A stretch of 64,000 nt of DNA, taken from positions 458,769 through 522,768 of the forward strand of contig JASNZF010000004.1 of assembly GCA_048499805.1 (NCBI GenBank). The letters are read 5' to 3'. Positions 25,807 through 35,290 of this stretch are shown one piece after another. The notes under the pieces are model-generated. The model saw nothing but the letters and a program-made list of their open reading frames with translations, searched no databases and was not told the DNA's origin. Made by a program: the position numbers and the translations under genes. This stretch comes from JAWXBA01 sp048499805 (lineage in GTDB: Bacteria; Gemmatimonadota; Gemmatimonadetes; Gemmatimonadales; GWC2-71-9). Position 1 is the first letter of the stretch. Every line of letters begins with the position of its first letter.

Positions 25807-28238
25807 CCGGGGCGATGCGGTGGCTGGCGTCCTTCGGCCGGGACCTGCGTCACGCTGGGCGCTCCCTGCTGCGCATGCCGGCGCTGTCGGCGGTGGTGAT
25901 TCTTTCGCTCGGGGTGGGGATCGGGCTCAACACCGCCGTCTTTGCCTGGGTGCGGGCGATCGTGTTCCGGCCCCTGCCCGGTGTCGAGGACGCCTCCGAC
26001 TTTCGGCTGGTGATGCCGCGAACCGAGGCGGGGGTCTATCCCGGCGCGTCGTGGCCGGAATACCTGGAGCTCGCGGCGCGGCTCCCATCGGTCCGGGCCC
26101 TGCTGGCCTTCCGCGCCGAGCCGCTCGAGGTGGGGGAGCTGGGCCAGGCGGAGCGGAAGGCGGGGCTGTTCGTATCGGGGAACTACTTCTCTGCCCTGGG
26201 GCTGGAGCCGGCAGCGGGGAGGTTCCTTGGCCCTGATGAGGTGGTGGCGGCGGGTGGCGCGCCGGTGGCGGTCCTGTCCCATGACTACTGGATGGTGGGG
26301 TTCCAGGGCAGCGCCGGGGTGATCGGCCGATCGATCCGGGTCAACAACGTGGACCTGACGATCATCGGGGTGGCTCCACCGGGTTTCCGGGGCACGACCA
26401 TCGGGTTGGTGACCGACCTCTGGGTGCCGGCCACCCTCACCACCGTGCTCCGGCCCGGCTCGACGGAACTGGAGCGCTGGGAGTCGCGGGGGTGGACCCT
26501 GATGGGCCGCCCCGCGGCGGGGGCGGGGGAGGAGGCGATCCGGGACGAACTGCGGCGGGCCATGGCCGACTTCGCGGTGACCCGGCCTGCCACCCACGCC
26601 ACGATGGAGGGTGAGGTGGTGCCGTTCGGACAGGCGCCCAACGGTCCGATGCGGCTGTTCATCACCGGGCTCTGGGTGGTCCAGGCGCTGATGCTGCTGC
26701 TCCTGCTGGCGGTGTGCGGGAACACCGCCAGCCTGTTGCTGGCCCGGGCCAGCGCGCGACGCCGCGAGGTCGGGGTGCGCCTGGCCCTCGGCGCCGGCCG
26801 CGGCCGGGTGATGGGACTCCTGCTGACTGAGAACCTGCTCCTTGGCCTGCTCGGCGCCCTGGTGGGGGCGCCGATCGCCTTCTGGGCCACCGAGTTGATC
26901 CGGCCCGAAGTGATGGTCGGCGGATTCGCGGTGTCGTTCGACGCCAGCGTCGACCTGGCCGGCCTCGGGGTCGCCATGCTCCTGGGCGTGGCATCCGGCG
27001 TGGCATTCGGGTTCTTCCCGGCCACCCAGCTGGCGGGGGTTGATCCGCAGGAGGCCCTCCGGGCTGGCAGCCAGGGATCGGGGCGCCACTGGAGCCGCAG
27101 CGTCCTGATGGCCACCGAGGTGGCGCTGGCCATGATCGTCCTGCTGGCCGCCGGGATCTTCCTGCGCGGGTTCCGCGACACCCAGGGGACGGAGACTGGG
27201 TTCGAGCGCGAGGGCGTGATGCTGGTGGGGTACGCGATCGGTGGCGTGCCGCGCGACTCGGGGTACACCCGCGCCTTCACCGCCCGGCTCCTCGATCGGC
27301 TCCGCACCATGCCCGGGGTCGAGGGGGCCGCGGTGGCATCCGGGGTACCGCTCGACATCCACGGCATGCCCTCGGCGGCGTTCACGCTCGAGGGGCGGGC
27401 GCGTGGCGATGCCACCCCGGACCAGGCACTGGTGGGTCTGGTGACTCCCGGGTATTTCGCGGCCTTGGGGATCCCACTCCGGGCCGGGACCGATTTCGCC
27501 GGGCTGGCCGATCCGACTGCGCCGCCCCAGGTGGTCGTCAACGAGGAGTTCGTGGCCCGATTCCTGGGTGCTGGTGAGCCCCTGGGGCGCCGACTGGAGT
27601 CGCGCGGGCAGACGTTCATCATCACCGGGGTGGTGGCCAACTCCCTCTATGAGTCCTTTGGCGAGCCCCCCAAGGCCATCACCTACTTCTCCTATCGCGA
27701 TCGCCCGGTGGGACGGGGCGAGATCTTCCTGCGCACCAGCCCCGGCAGCGAGGCGCAGGTCGGCGCGGAGGCCCAGCGGGCGATCCGCGAGCTGGAGCCG
27801 ACGCTGCCCGTCTTCGACGCCCGCACCCTCGCCGCCCACGTGGACCGCAACCTGTTCCTCCGCCGGGTGCCGGCCCAGGTCTTCGGGGTCGTGGGCCCCC
27901 TCCTGCTCCTGCTGGCGGCGTTCGGGATCTACGCCGTGGTCTCCTATGCCGTGGCCCGCCGCACGACCGAGCTCGGGGTGCGCCTCGCGTTGGGCGGAAC
28001 CACTGGACGGGTCACCGCCGACCTGATGGGCGAGACGCTGCTGGTCGTCGGATTCGGCGCCAGCGCCGGCTGGATCGTGACCTTCATGGTGGTGCGGCTC
28101 TTTCCCGGCGGCAGCCCTGATCCACTTGTCTTTGCGGTCGTGCCGGCAGTGGTGTTCCTGGCCGCCGCCCTGGCCAGCTGGTTGCCGGCCCGCCGGGTGA
28201 CCCGGCTGGACCCGATGGAGGCGCTGCGGGTGGAGTAA
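25803..28238 (+). CDS. ADOP-type orphan ABC permease (MacB/FtsX family)
   Basis: The 811-residue protein has the duplicated MacB layout. It starts with LRHAGRSLLRMPALSAVVILSLGVGIGLNTAVF, described as a first helix after a conserved R-x-L-x-x-x-P motif. A periplasmic MacB_PCD domain, three FtsX helices near residues 285-405, and a second helix-periplasmic domain-three-helix block to the end follow. No ATPase gene is adjacent, which is the defining feature of acidobacterial duplicated orphan permeases. Such proteins abound in Acidobacteriota and Gemmatimonadota. The transported substrate is unknown. Confidence 0.88.
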   Translation: MTGAMRWLASFGRDLRHAGRSLLRMPALSAVVILSLGVGIGLNTAVFAWVRAIVFRPLPGVEDASDFRLVMPRTEAGVYPGASWPEYLELAARLPSVRALLAFRAEPLEVGELGQAERKAGLFVSGNYFSALGLEPAAGRFLGPDEVVAAGGAPVAVLSHDYWMVGFQGSAGVIGRSIRVNNVDLTIIGVAPPGFRGTTIGLVTDLWVPATLTTVLRPGSTELERWESRGWTLMGRPAAGAGEEAIRDELRRAMADFAVTRPATHATMEGEVVPFGQAPNGPMRLFITGLWVVQALMLLLLLAVCGNTASLLLARASARRREVGVRLALGAGRGRVMGLLLTENLLLGLLGALVGAPIAFWATELIRPEVMVGGFAVSFDASVDLAGLGVAMLLGVASGVAFGFFPATQLAGVDPQEALRAGSQGSGRHWSRSVLMATEVALAMIVLLAAGIFLRGFRDTQGTETGFEREGVMLVGYAIGGVPRDSGYTRAFTARLLDRLRTMPGVEGAAVASGVPLDIHGMPSAAFTLEGRARGDATPDQALVGLVTPGYFAALGIPLRAGTDFAGLADPTAPPQVVVNEEFVARFLGAGEPLGRRLESRGQTFIITGVVANSLYESFGEPPKAITYFSYRDRPVGRGEIFLRTSPGSEAQVGAEAQRAIRELEPTLPVFDARTLAAHVDRNLFLRRVPAQVFGVVGPLLLLLAAFGIYAVVSYAVARRTTELGVRLALGGTTGRVTADLMGETLLVVGFGASAGWIVTFMVVRLFPGGSPDPLVFAVVPAVVFLAAALASWLPARRVTRLDPMEALRVE

Positions 28239-28268
28239 GGGGGCAGGGGGGACAGGGACTGGGGGCCA

Positions 28269-28338
28269 GGGGCTAGGGGCTAGGGGCTAGGGGCTAGGGG
28301 CTAGGGGCTAGGGGCTAGGGGCTAGGGGCTAGGGGCTG
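28269..28338. repeat. Heptamer array GGGGCTA x9
   Basis: Nine perfect copies of GGGGCTA (28269-28331) and one variant copy follow the ADOP permease. Each unit presents four consecutive Gs, so the + strand can form G-quadruplexes. The gap from 28239 to 28586 contains this array, an inverted repeat (28376-28488) and an octamer array (28521-28568), and no gene. Confidence 0.95.
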
Positions 28339-28375
28339 GGAGCTCGGGGGTGTCGGGTGTCGGTCCATACGCAAG

Positions 28376-28488
28376 GTGTCATCCCGAGCGGAGGCGAGGG
28401 ATCTTCTCCTCGGGTAGCCGGAGCCTGCTCCTGACGCACCGGTCCAGCCGCGCGTAGGCAAGATCCCTCGCTCCGCTCGGGATGACAC
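28376..28488. repeat. Dispersed inverted repeat, GTGTCATCCCGAG...GGGATCTT family
   Basis: The 30-base left arm (28376-28405) and 29-base right arm (28460-28488) are reverse complements except for one inserted base. They enclose 54 bases. Related arms occur at 51915-52094 and 62688-62718, so this is a dispersed family in this genome. Confidence 0.9.
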
Positions 28489-28520
28489 TCCCGAGGCATG
28501 TCGAGATCGTACCTTCCGCT

Positions 28521-28568
28521 GCCCCGCTGCCCCGCTGCCCCGCTGCCCCGCTGCCCCGCTGCCCCGCT
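28521..28568. repeat. Octamer array GCCCCGCT x6
   Basis: Six perfect 8-base copies end 18 bases before the start of the zincin gene. The open frame of that gene extends back through them, but this reading is an artefact of the repeat. The same octamer recurs at 35451-35490 and about 44577-44593. Confidence 0.93.
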
Positions 28569-28586
28569 GCCCCCTTACCTTACAGC

Positions 28587-29627
28587 ATGCCCAAGTCCCG
28601 TCGCCGCACCTTTCCCTGGGCCAATTGGTCCAACGAGCGGCTCATGCAGGTCCGGATGTGTGACCTGGGGGTCACCATCGAGGGGACCTGGCTCGAGGAG
28701 TGCGTCACCGACCTCTATGCCGAGCTCGAGGCGCGGGGCCTGGTGCTGCGTCCCCACTGCTGGCTGTCCGACGAGTGGTTCTCCCCGGCGGGTGTGGCCG
28801 GGATCGCCATCCCGTTCTACCTGGCGCATGAGCGGCTGCGGCGGCTCGAGCGGTCGCAGATGCTGGAAGTGGAGGGGGGCAGCCGGGTGGAATGCATGCG
28901 GATCCTGCGCCACGAGGCGGCCCATGCCTTCCAGCATGCCTACCAGCTGCAGCGCCGCCGCCGCTGGCGGGAGCTGTTCGGCAGCAGCACCCGGAAATAT
29001 CCCGAGTACTATCGCGCCGATCCCGGCAGCAAGCGCTACGTGCAGCACCTGCGGCTCTGGTACGCCCAGGCCCATCCTGATGAGGACTTCGCCGAGACCT
29101 TTGCGGTCTGGCTCCGGCCCCGGAGCGGCTGGAAGAAGCGCTACGCCGGTTGGCCAGCCCTCAAGAAGCTGGAGTACGTCGACGAACTGATGGCCGAACT
29201 CGCGGGGGTCAAGCCGCCGTCACTGCCGCGCCGCCGGGTCGACCCGCTCCGGATGTTCAAGATGACCATCGGCGAGCACTACCAGAACAAGCGCAGCCAC
29301 TACGGGGTCTCCTATCCCAACACCTGGGACGTGGACCTCCGCCGCCTCTTCGGCGATCCCACCGAGGACCCGCGCCGGGGCGAGGCCGCCTCGGCGTTCC
29401 TGCGCCGCAACCGGGCCCAGATCCGCGAGCTGGTCTCCCGCTGGACCGGCGAGTACCAGTTCACCCTCGACACCGTCCTCACCGACATGATCGGGCGCTG
29501 CCGCGAGCTCAAGCTCCGGGCGGTGGGGTCGGAGCGCCGGCTCAAGCTGGACTTCACCGTGCTGCTCACCGTCAAGACGATGCACATGCTGTACTCCACC
29601 GCGCGAAGGGAGTGGATCCCGCTATGA
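28587..29627 (+). CDS. Putative zinc-dependent metallopeptidase
   Basis: This 346-residue protein has a zincin motif, RHEAAHAFQHAY (H109, E110, H113). Downstream, DEDFAETFAVWL provides the likely third metal ligand (Glu). It has no signal peptide and is probably cytosolic. The overall pattern resembles the uncharacterised putative zinc-binding metallopeptidase family (Peptidase_Mx type), here longer and with a basic C-terminal half. It starts after the octamer array. Its last four bases overlap the ATP-grasp ligase. It is the first gene of a five-gene operon reaching 35170. Confidence 0.78.
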   Translation: MPKSRRRTFPWANWSNERLMQVRMCDLGVTIEGTWLEECVTDLYAELEARGLVLRPHCWLSDEWFSPAGVAGIAIPFYLAHERLRRLERSQMLEVEGGSRVECMRILRHEAAHAFQHAYQLQRRRRWRELFGSSTRKYPEYYRADPGSKRYVQHLRLWYAQAHPDEDFAETFAVWLRPRSGWKKRYAGWPALKKLEYVDELMAELAGVKPPSLPRRRVDPLRMFKMTIGEHYQNKRSHYGVSYPNTWDVDLRRLFGDPTEDPRRGEAASAFLRRNRAQIRELVSRWTGEYQFTLDTVLTDMIGRCRELKLRAVGSERRLKLDFTVLLTVKTMHMLYSTARREWIPL

Positions 29628-30646
29628 AGAAGCTCCGCGTGCTGGCCCTGATGCATCCCGACCTGGTGCCCCCCGAGACGCTGGACGAGGCGACTGCCAA
29701 GGAGGCCTTTGCCTGGAAGACCGAGTACGACGTGACCTCGACCCTGCGGGGCCTGGGCCACGAGGTGCTCTCCCTCGGCGTGCAGTACGACCTCCTGCCG
29801 ATCAAGAAGGCCGTGGACGAGTGGCACCCGGACATCGCCTTCAACCTGCTCGAGGAGTTCCACGGCGAGACGATGTTCGACCACTCGGTCGTGAGCTTCC
29901 TCGAGCTGCTCCGGCTCAAGTACACCGGCTGCAACCCCATGGGGATGATGCTGGCCCGCGGCAAGGCGCTCTCCAAGAAGCTGCTGGCCTACAGCCGGAT
30001 CCGGACCCCGGCCTTCGCCGTCTTCCCCCGCGGCCGCAAGGTCCGGCGGCCCGCCAAGCTCGGCTTCCCGCTGATCGTCAAGAGCCTGGTGGAGCACGCC
30101 TCGATCGGGATCGCCCAGGCCTCGGTGGTGGACAGTGACGAGAAGCTCGCCGACCGGGTGGCCCTGGTCCACGACCGGATCGGCACCGATGCCATCGCCG
30201 AGGAGTACATCGACGGCCGCGAGCTCTATTCGGCGGTGCTGGGCAACGAGCGGCTCCAGGTCCTGCCCACCTTCGAGCTCAAGTTCGGCGACCTCCCGGC
30301 CAACGTCCCCCGGATCGCGACGGCACGGGTCAAGCATGACCCCGAGTACCAGGAGAAGCGGGGGATCTACGCCGAGGAGGCGAAGGACCTCCCCCCGGAG
30401 ATCGTCAAGCACATCGTCAAGGTCACCAAGCGGATCTACCGGATCCTCGAGCTCGACGGCTATGCCCGGATCGACTTCCGCCTCAGTCCCGATGGCGGTC
30501 TCTACTTCCTCGAGGCCAATCCCAATCCCGACGTCGCCTTCCGCGAGGAGTTCGCCGGGGGGGCCGAGGCCGCGGGGATGACCTATCCGGAGATGATCCA
30601 GCGAATCGTGATGCTCGGGATGCGGCGCGGGGGATCACGGGCGTGA
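29624..30646 (+). CDS. ATP-grasp ligase, D-Ala-D-Ala ligase-like
   Basis: This 340-residue protein has the ATP-grasp fold. The N-terminal part ends NLLEEFHGETMFDHSVVSFLE. Next come a TGCNPMGMMLARGKALSKKLL segment (described as the entry to the ATP domain), LIVKSLVEHASIGI for the nucleotide-binding lysine, and RIDFRLSPDGGLYFLEANPNPD with the Mg-binding Asp, Glu and Asn. Relatives join amino acids or peptides using ATP. The ddl-specific neighbours (mur genes) are absent and two peptidases flank it, so a dedicated peptide ligase rather than cell-wall Ddl is likely. Four-base overlaps link it to both neighbours. Confidence 0.82.
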   Translation: MKKLRVLALMHPDLVPPETLDEATAKEAFAWKTEYDVTSTLRGLGHEVLSLGVQYDLLPIKKAVDEWHPDIAFNLLEEFHGETMFDHSVVSFLELLRLKYTGCNPMGMMLARGKALSKKLLAYSRIRTPAFAVFPRGRKVRRPAKLGFPLIVKSLVEHASIGIAQASVVDSDEKLADRVALVHDRIGTDAIAEEYIDGRELYSAVLGNERLQVLPTFELKFGDLPANVPRIATARVKHDPEYQEKRGIYAEEAKDLPPEIVKHIVKVTKRIYRILELDGYARIDFRLSPDGGLYFLEANPNPDVAFREEFAGGAEAAGMTYPEMIQRIVMLGMRRGGSRA

Positions 30647-32712
30647 GCGGGGCCGCCGGACCCCCGGTGGCCCCCCGTGTTCCGACCGAGCGGGTCGACC
30701 ACGGCGACCGCCGACCGGACGACTACGCCTGGCTCAAGCAGAAGGCCGATCCCGCCGTGCTCCAGTACCTCGCGGCGGAGAATGCCTGGACCGAGTCGGT
30801 CCTGGCACCGCTCGCCCCGCTCCGGGCGACCCTCTACGACGAGATGTACGGCCGGATCAAGCATGCCGACCGCTCCGTTCCGTATCCCCACCACGGGTAC
30901 TGGTACTATCACCGGACCGAGACCGGGCGGCAGTACCCGATTCACTGCCGCCGGGCCGGCAGTGCCGAGGCGCCCGAGGAGGTCCTGCTCGACCTCAACG
31001 TCATGGCGGAGGGCCGCCAGTACCTGGCGCTGGGCGAGTTCGCCCCCAGCGACGACGGCCGATTCCTGGCCTTCAGCACCGACGAGACCGGGTTCCGCGA
31101 GTACACCCTCCAGGTCAAGGACCTCCACGCCGGGATGGTGCTGCCCGAGCGCCTCGCCGCCACCGGCTCGGCGGCATGGGCCGCCGACAACCGCACCCTC
31201 TTCTACACCGTGGAGGACCACGCCAAGCGGAAGTACCGGCTCTACCGCCACCGCCTCGGCGATCCGGACGACGTGCTGGTGTACGAGGAGACCGACGAGC
31301 GGTTCGGGATCGGCGTCGCACGGATGCGCGGCGACCGGTACCTCATGCTGCACATCGGCAGCCACACCACCAGCGAGATGTGGTTCCTCCCGGCCGACCG
31401 GCCGGAGGGGCCCTGGACCCTCCTCGCCGAGCGGGTGGCCGACCAGGAGTACCAGGCGGCCCACCACGGGGACCGGTTCTTCATCATGGTCAACGACACC
31501 GGGCGCAACTTCCGGGTGGTCACCGCCCCGGTGGCCACGCCGGGGCGGGAGCACTGGGTGGAGTGGCAGGGGCATCGTGACACCGTCCTGCTCGAGGACG
31601 TGGACCTCTTCGCCCATCACCTGGTGCTGTGGGAGCGGGAGGAGGGACTGCCGCAGGCCCGGGTGACCGACCTCGACACCGGGGAGACGCATCACCTGGC
31701 CTTCCCCGAGGAGGTGTACGAGATCTACCCGGGGATGAACCGGGCGTGGGACACCACCGTGCTGCGGCTGGAGTACCAGTCCCTGGTCACTCCTCCCACG
31801 GTGTACGACTATGACATGCGCACCCGCGACCGGGTCATGCTCAAGCAGAAGGAAGTGGCCGGCGGGTACGACGCCTCCCGCTACCACACCCGACGCCTGC
31901 ATGCCCGCGCGCCCGACGGGGTGCAGGTGCCGATCTCCCTGGTCTATCGTGACGACGCCCGCGGTCCCGGCCACGACGCGGCGGGCCCGCTGCTGCTCAA
32001 GGGGTATGGCGCCTACGCCTACCCCTATCCGGTGGGCTTCAGCTCGGAGCGGCTCTCGCTCCTCGATCGCGGGGTGATCATCGCCATCGCGCATGTCCGG
32101 GGCGGGGGGGAGCTGGGCCGCCCCTGGCACGATGCCGGCCGGATGCAGCACAAGATGAACACCTTCACCGACTTCATCGCCTGTGCCGATGCCCTGGTCG
32201 CGGAGGGCTGGGCCGATCCCGCCCGCCTGGTGGCCGAGGGGGGGAGCGCCGGGGGGCTCCTGATGGGCGCGGTCACCAACCTCCGGCCCGAGCGCTGGCG
32301 GGCGGTGGTGAGCCACGTGCCGTTCGTCGACGTGCTGAACACCATGCTCGATCCGGATCTGCCGCTCACCGTGGGGGAGTACGAGGAATGGGGCAACCCG
32401 GCCCTGCCCGAGGAGTACGCCTGGATGCGGGCCTACTGTCCCTACACGAACCTCAAGCCGGGCAACTACCCGGCGATGCTGGTGCGCACGGCGCTGCATG
32501 ACAGCCAGGTGATGTACTGGGAGCCGGCCAAGTACGTGGCCCGGATCCGGACGCTGCAGGCCAACGCCGCCCCGATCCTGCTCGAGACCAACATGGGCGC
32601 GGGGCACGGCGGCGCGTCGGGCCGCTATGACCGCCTCCACGAGGTGGCGCTCGATTACGCCTTCATCCTCTGGCAGATGGACCTGGCCGGTCGCCCCGGC
32701 TCGGGCGCCTGA
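30643..32712 (+). CDS. ptrB: Oligopeptidase B (S9A serine peptidase)
   Basis: The 689-residue protein has a seven-bladed propeller (about residues 70-400) capping an alpha/beta-hydrolase domain. The catalytic triad is visible: S535 in GGSAGGLLMG, D620 in LHDSQVMYWEPAKYV and H655 in GAGHGGASGRY, all standard for oligopeptidase B, which cleaves short peptides after Lys or Arg. There is no signal peptide, so it is cytosolic. The GTG start overlaps the ligase stop (GTGA). Co-transcription with a ligase and a zincin suggests turnover of a specific peptide. Confidence 0.9.
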   Translation: MSGAAGPPVAPRVPTERVDHGDRRPDDYAWLKQKADPAVLQYLAAENAWTESVLAPLAPLRATLYDEMYGRIKHADRSVPYPHHGYWYYHRTETGRQYPIHCRRAGSAEAPEEVLLDLNVMAEGRQYLALGEFAPSDDGRFLAFSTDETGFREYTLQVKDLHAGMVLPERLAATGSAAWAADNRTLFYTVEDHAKRKYRLYRHRLGDPDDVLVYEETDERFGIGVARMRGDRYLMLHIGSHTTSEMWFLPADRPEGPWTLLAERVADQEYQAAHHGDRFFIMVNDTGRNFRVVTAPVATPGREHWVEWQGHRDTVLLEDVDLFAHHLVLWEREEGLPQARVTDLDTGETHHLAFPEEVYEIYPGMNRAWDTTVLRLEYQSLVTPPTVYDYDMRTRDRVMLKQKEVAGGYDASRYHTRRLHARAPDGVQVPISLVYRDDARGPGHDAAGPLLLKGYGAYAYPYPVGFSSERLSLLDRGVIIAIAHVRGGGELGRPWHDAGRMQHKMNTFTDFIACADALVAEGWADPARLVAEGGSAGGLLMGAVTNLRPERWRAVVSHVPFVDVLNTMLDPDLPLTVGEYEEWGNPALPEEYAWMRAYCPYTNLKPGNYPAMLVRTALHDSQVMYWEPAKYVARIRTLQANAAPILLETNMGAGHGGASGRYDRLHEVALDYAFILWQMDLAGRPGSGA

Positions 32713-32715
32713 CCG

Positions 32716-34491
32716 ATGCAGATCGCCAGCGCCACCAGCGAGATCGCCGCCGCGCTCCTCCTGGCCCTGATCACCCTCGCCCTCACCGCGCTCTCGGCGT
32801 TCCTGTACCAGCGCTACCGCAAGACCTACTTCGTCTGGTGGGCGGTGGGGTGGGGGCTGTACGCCCTGCGGATCGGCGCCATCATCACCTTCCTCGAGAC
32901 CGAGAACTGGCGCTGGCTCTACCTCCACCAGGTCATCACCGGGTGGACCGCGCTGGCCCTGCTGGGGGCCGCGCTGAGCTTTGCCCAGCCCCGGCGCCTC
33001 GAGCCGCGCTGGCTCGCGGCCGGGGTCCTCTTCCCGGTGGCCTGGGCCTGGGTCGCGATCTATCAGCTCGAGAGCTTCACCCTTGCCGCAACCGCGACCG
33101 TCGTCCTCATGGCGCTGGCCACCGGATGGACCGGCCTCACCTTCCTGCGGTACCGGCGGCGGACCGGATCCGGCGCTGCCCGGTTGGTCGGCGTGGCGTT
33201 CCTGCTCTGGGGCGTGCACCACCTCGACTACCCCCTGCTCCGGGCCCGTGGCCTGCTGACGCCCTGGAGCTACTACCTCGACATCGCCTTCATTCTGGTG
33301 ACCGGCATCGGGGTCCTGCTCCTCGTCCTCGAGGACCAGGCGCGCGGGCTCCGGACCCTCGCCGCGCTGTCGGGGGAGTTGCAGCGCGGGGCCGCCCGCG
33401 AGGAGGCGCTCGATGCCCTGCTCGACCGCCCGCTGGGGCTGGCCGGGGTGCGCGGCAGCGCCATGTACCAGGTCGCCGGGGGCGGGCGAAGCGGCCGGTT
33501 CGTGCGCGGGGCCGGGGTGGCCAGCGGCTGGGCCGGCCATGCCCCCGCCGGCGAGATGGCCCGCGTCATCGCGGCCGTGGTGTCCGGGGGAAAGCCGGCC
33601 TTCACCGCCACCGCGGCGGCACCGACGGGGGGCGGGGCCGTGTATCCCTTCACCGCCGTGCTTCCGGTCATCCGCGGCTCGGCGGTGCGCGATGCCCTGG
33701 TGATCGTCGGCAGCACCAGCGACCCGTTCACCGCCCTCGACGAGTCATTCCTGGTGGCGCTGGGCCAGCAGGTGGGCGCGGCGCTCGAGAATGAGGAACT
33801 CTACCAGCGGCTGACCCTGCGCACCCTCGAGCTGGAGCAGCTCTCGCTGCGGATGATCCAGCAGCACGAGGAACAGCGCCGCCGGCTCTCGCTCGAGCTG
33901 CACGATGAGACCGCCCAGGTCTTCAGCGCGGTGAAGATCCAGCTGGGCATGATCCGCGAGAACGCCTCCCCCGCCGAGGCCGAGCGGCTGGGACAGGTCG
34001 TGGCCCTGGTGGACGAGGGGATGCGAAGCATTCGCCGCGTCACCGAGGACCTGCGGCCCTCACTCCTGGATGACCTGGGGCTGGTGCCGGCGCTCCGGGC
34101 CCTGGCCCAGGCCTGCGAGACGCGGACCGGGATGACGGTATCGTTCACCCATGCCCCGATCCCGTGGCCCCCGGGCGAGGAGGCCGAGCTGGCACTGTTC
34201 CGGGGATTGCAGGAGGCGCTCAGCAATGCCGTCCGTCACGCCGGCGCCACCACCATCGCCGTGGCGGTCGGGGTGGAGGGGGACCGGGTCGCGTTGACGG
34301 TGGAGGACAACGGCAGCGGGTTGCCCGAGGGCTTTACCCTGGACGCCCTGAGCCGGGTCGGGCACATGGGCCTGGCCGGGATGCACGAGCGGCTGGCCGC
34401 CCTCGGCGGGGAAGTGCGCATGGAGCGGGGGGCGAGTGGCGGCCTCCGGCTGCGGTTGCTGGTTCCACTGGGGAGGATATCCGATGAGTGA
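32716..34491 (+). CDS. Membrane sensor histidine kinase (NarL-type partner)
   Basis: This 591-residue kinase has about seven N-terminal membrane helices (to about residue 215), a GAF-like domain (about 225-370) and a HisKA_3 dimerisation/phosphorylation domain. The phospho-acceptor is H396 in SLELHDETAQ. An HATPase domain carries ALSNAVRHAG, VEDNGSGLPEG and GHMGLAGMHERLAALGG. The 7TM segment could sense a small molecule or membrane state. It begins three bases after oligopeptidase B and overlaps the response regulator by eight bases, so signal perception and the peptide genes are transcribed together. Confidence 0.9.
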   Translation: MQIASATSEIAAALLLALITLALTALSAFLYQRYRKTYFVWWAVGWGLYALRIGAIITFLETENWRWLYLHQVITGWTALALLGAALSFAQPRRLEPRWLAAGVLFPVAWAWVAIYQLESFTLAATATVVLMALATGWTGLTFLRYRRRTGSGAARLVGVAFLLWGVHHLDYPLLRARGLLTPWSYYLDIAFILVTGIGVLLLVLEDQARGLRTLAALSGELQRGAAREEALDALLDRPLGLAGVRGSAMYQVAGGGRSGRFVRGAGVASGWAGHAPAGEMARVIAAVVSGGKPAFTATAAAPTGGGAVYPFTAVLPVIRGSAVRDALVIVGSTSDPFTALDESFLVALGQQVGAALENEELYQRLTLRTLELEQLSLRMIQQHEEQRRRLSLELHDETAQVFSAVKIQLGMIRENASPAEAERLGQVVALVDEGMRSIRRVTEDLRPSLLDDLGLVPALRALAQACETRTGMTVSFTHAPIPWPPGEEAELALFRGLQEALSNAVRHAGATTIAVAVGVEGDRVALTVEDNGSGLPEGFTLDALSRVGHMGLAGMHERLAALGGEVRMERGASGGLRLRLLVPLGRISDE

Positions 34492-35170
34492 AACGCCAAT
34501 CCGCATCGTCGTGGCCGACGACCACGCCCTGGTCCGCGCCGGGATCACCGGGGTGTTCGCCGCCTCGCCCGAGTTCGAGCTGGTCGGCGAGGCGGCCAAC
34601 GGCCAGCAGGCGATCGACCTGGTGCACCAGCACGCTCCCCATGTGGCAGTGCTCGACATCTCGATGCCGGGAATGAGCGGCCTCGAGGCGGCGGCCGTGT
34701 TGCGGCGCGACCACCCCGAGCTCCGGATCCTGATCCTCTCGGTGCACGATCACCCGGAGTACGTGATGGAGAGCATCCGCGCCGGCGCCAACGGCTACCT
34801 GCGCAAGGATGCCGAGCCGCGCGAGCTGCGCGATGCCATCCGGGCGGTGGCCCGCGGCGACGCCTACTACAGCCCCACCGTGGCGCGCCAGCTCAACGCC
34901 GCCCTCCGCGGCGAGGCGCCCGCGAACCCGCCCACCGATCACGCGGCCCGCCTCGAGTCGCTGACCCGCCGCGAACGCGATGTCCTGCTGGGCGTGACCG
35001 CGGGAAAGACCAACAAGCAGGTGGCCGCCGACCTGGGCCTGAGCCCGCGGACGGTCGAGAGCTATCGCGAGAGCCTGATGCGGAAACTGGAGATCTACAC
35101 GGTGGCGGAATTGACGCGGTTTGCGCTGGAGGCGGGGGTGGGGGAGCAGGGAACGGGGAATAGGGAATAG
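34484..35170 (+). CDS. NarL/FixJ response regulator
   Basis: The 228-residue regulator has a receiver domain (acidic pocket D12-D13, phospho-acceptor D58 in VLDISMPG, K108 in YLRKDA) and a LuxR-type HTH (LTRRERDVLLGVTAGKTNKQ onward). It has a GGGAGG ribosome site and overlaps the kinase gene by eight bases. The last residues (GEQGTGNRE) and the stop codon come from a GGGAATA-type repeat tract that starts inside the gene, so the native C-terminus has been replaced or extended by repeat sequence. It probably regulates this operon. Confidence 0.92.
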   Translation: MSETPIRIVVADDHALVRAGITGVFAASPEFELVGEAANGQQAIDLVHQHAPHVAVLDISMPGMSGLEAAAVLRRDHPELRILILSVHDHPEYVMESIRAGANGYLRKDAEPRELRDAIRAVARGDAYYSPTVARQLNAALRGEAPANPPTDHAARLESLTRRERDVLLGVTAGKTNKQVAADLGLSPRTVESYRESLMRKLEIYTVAELTRFALEAGVGEQGTGNRE

Positions 35171-35290
35171 GGAATGGGGAATGGGGAATGGGGACTGGGG
35201 ACTGGGGACTGGGGTGTCGGGTGTCGGGTGTCGGTGAATCCCTGCGTGGGAGGTGTTGACTCGCTCGCAAATCTGCACACCTTCCGGTCC

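Noticed and set aside
28482..28586. Upstream extension of the zincin gene
   Set aside because: The extra 35 residues are encoded by the dispersed repeat and the GCCCCGCT array; the ATG at 28587 after the repeats is more credible.
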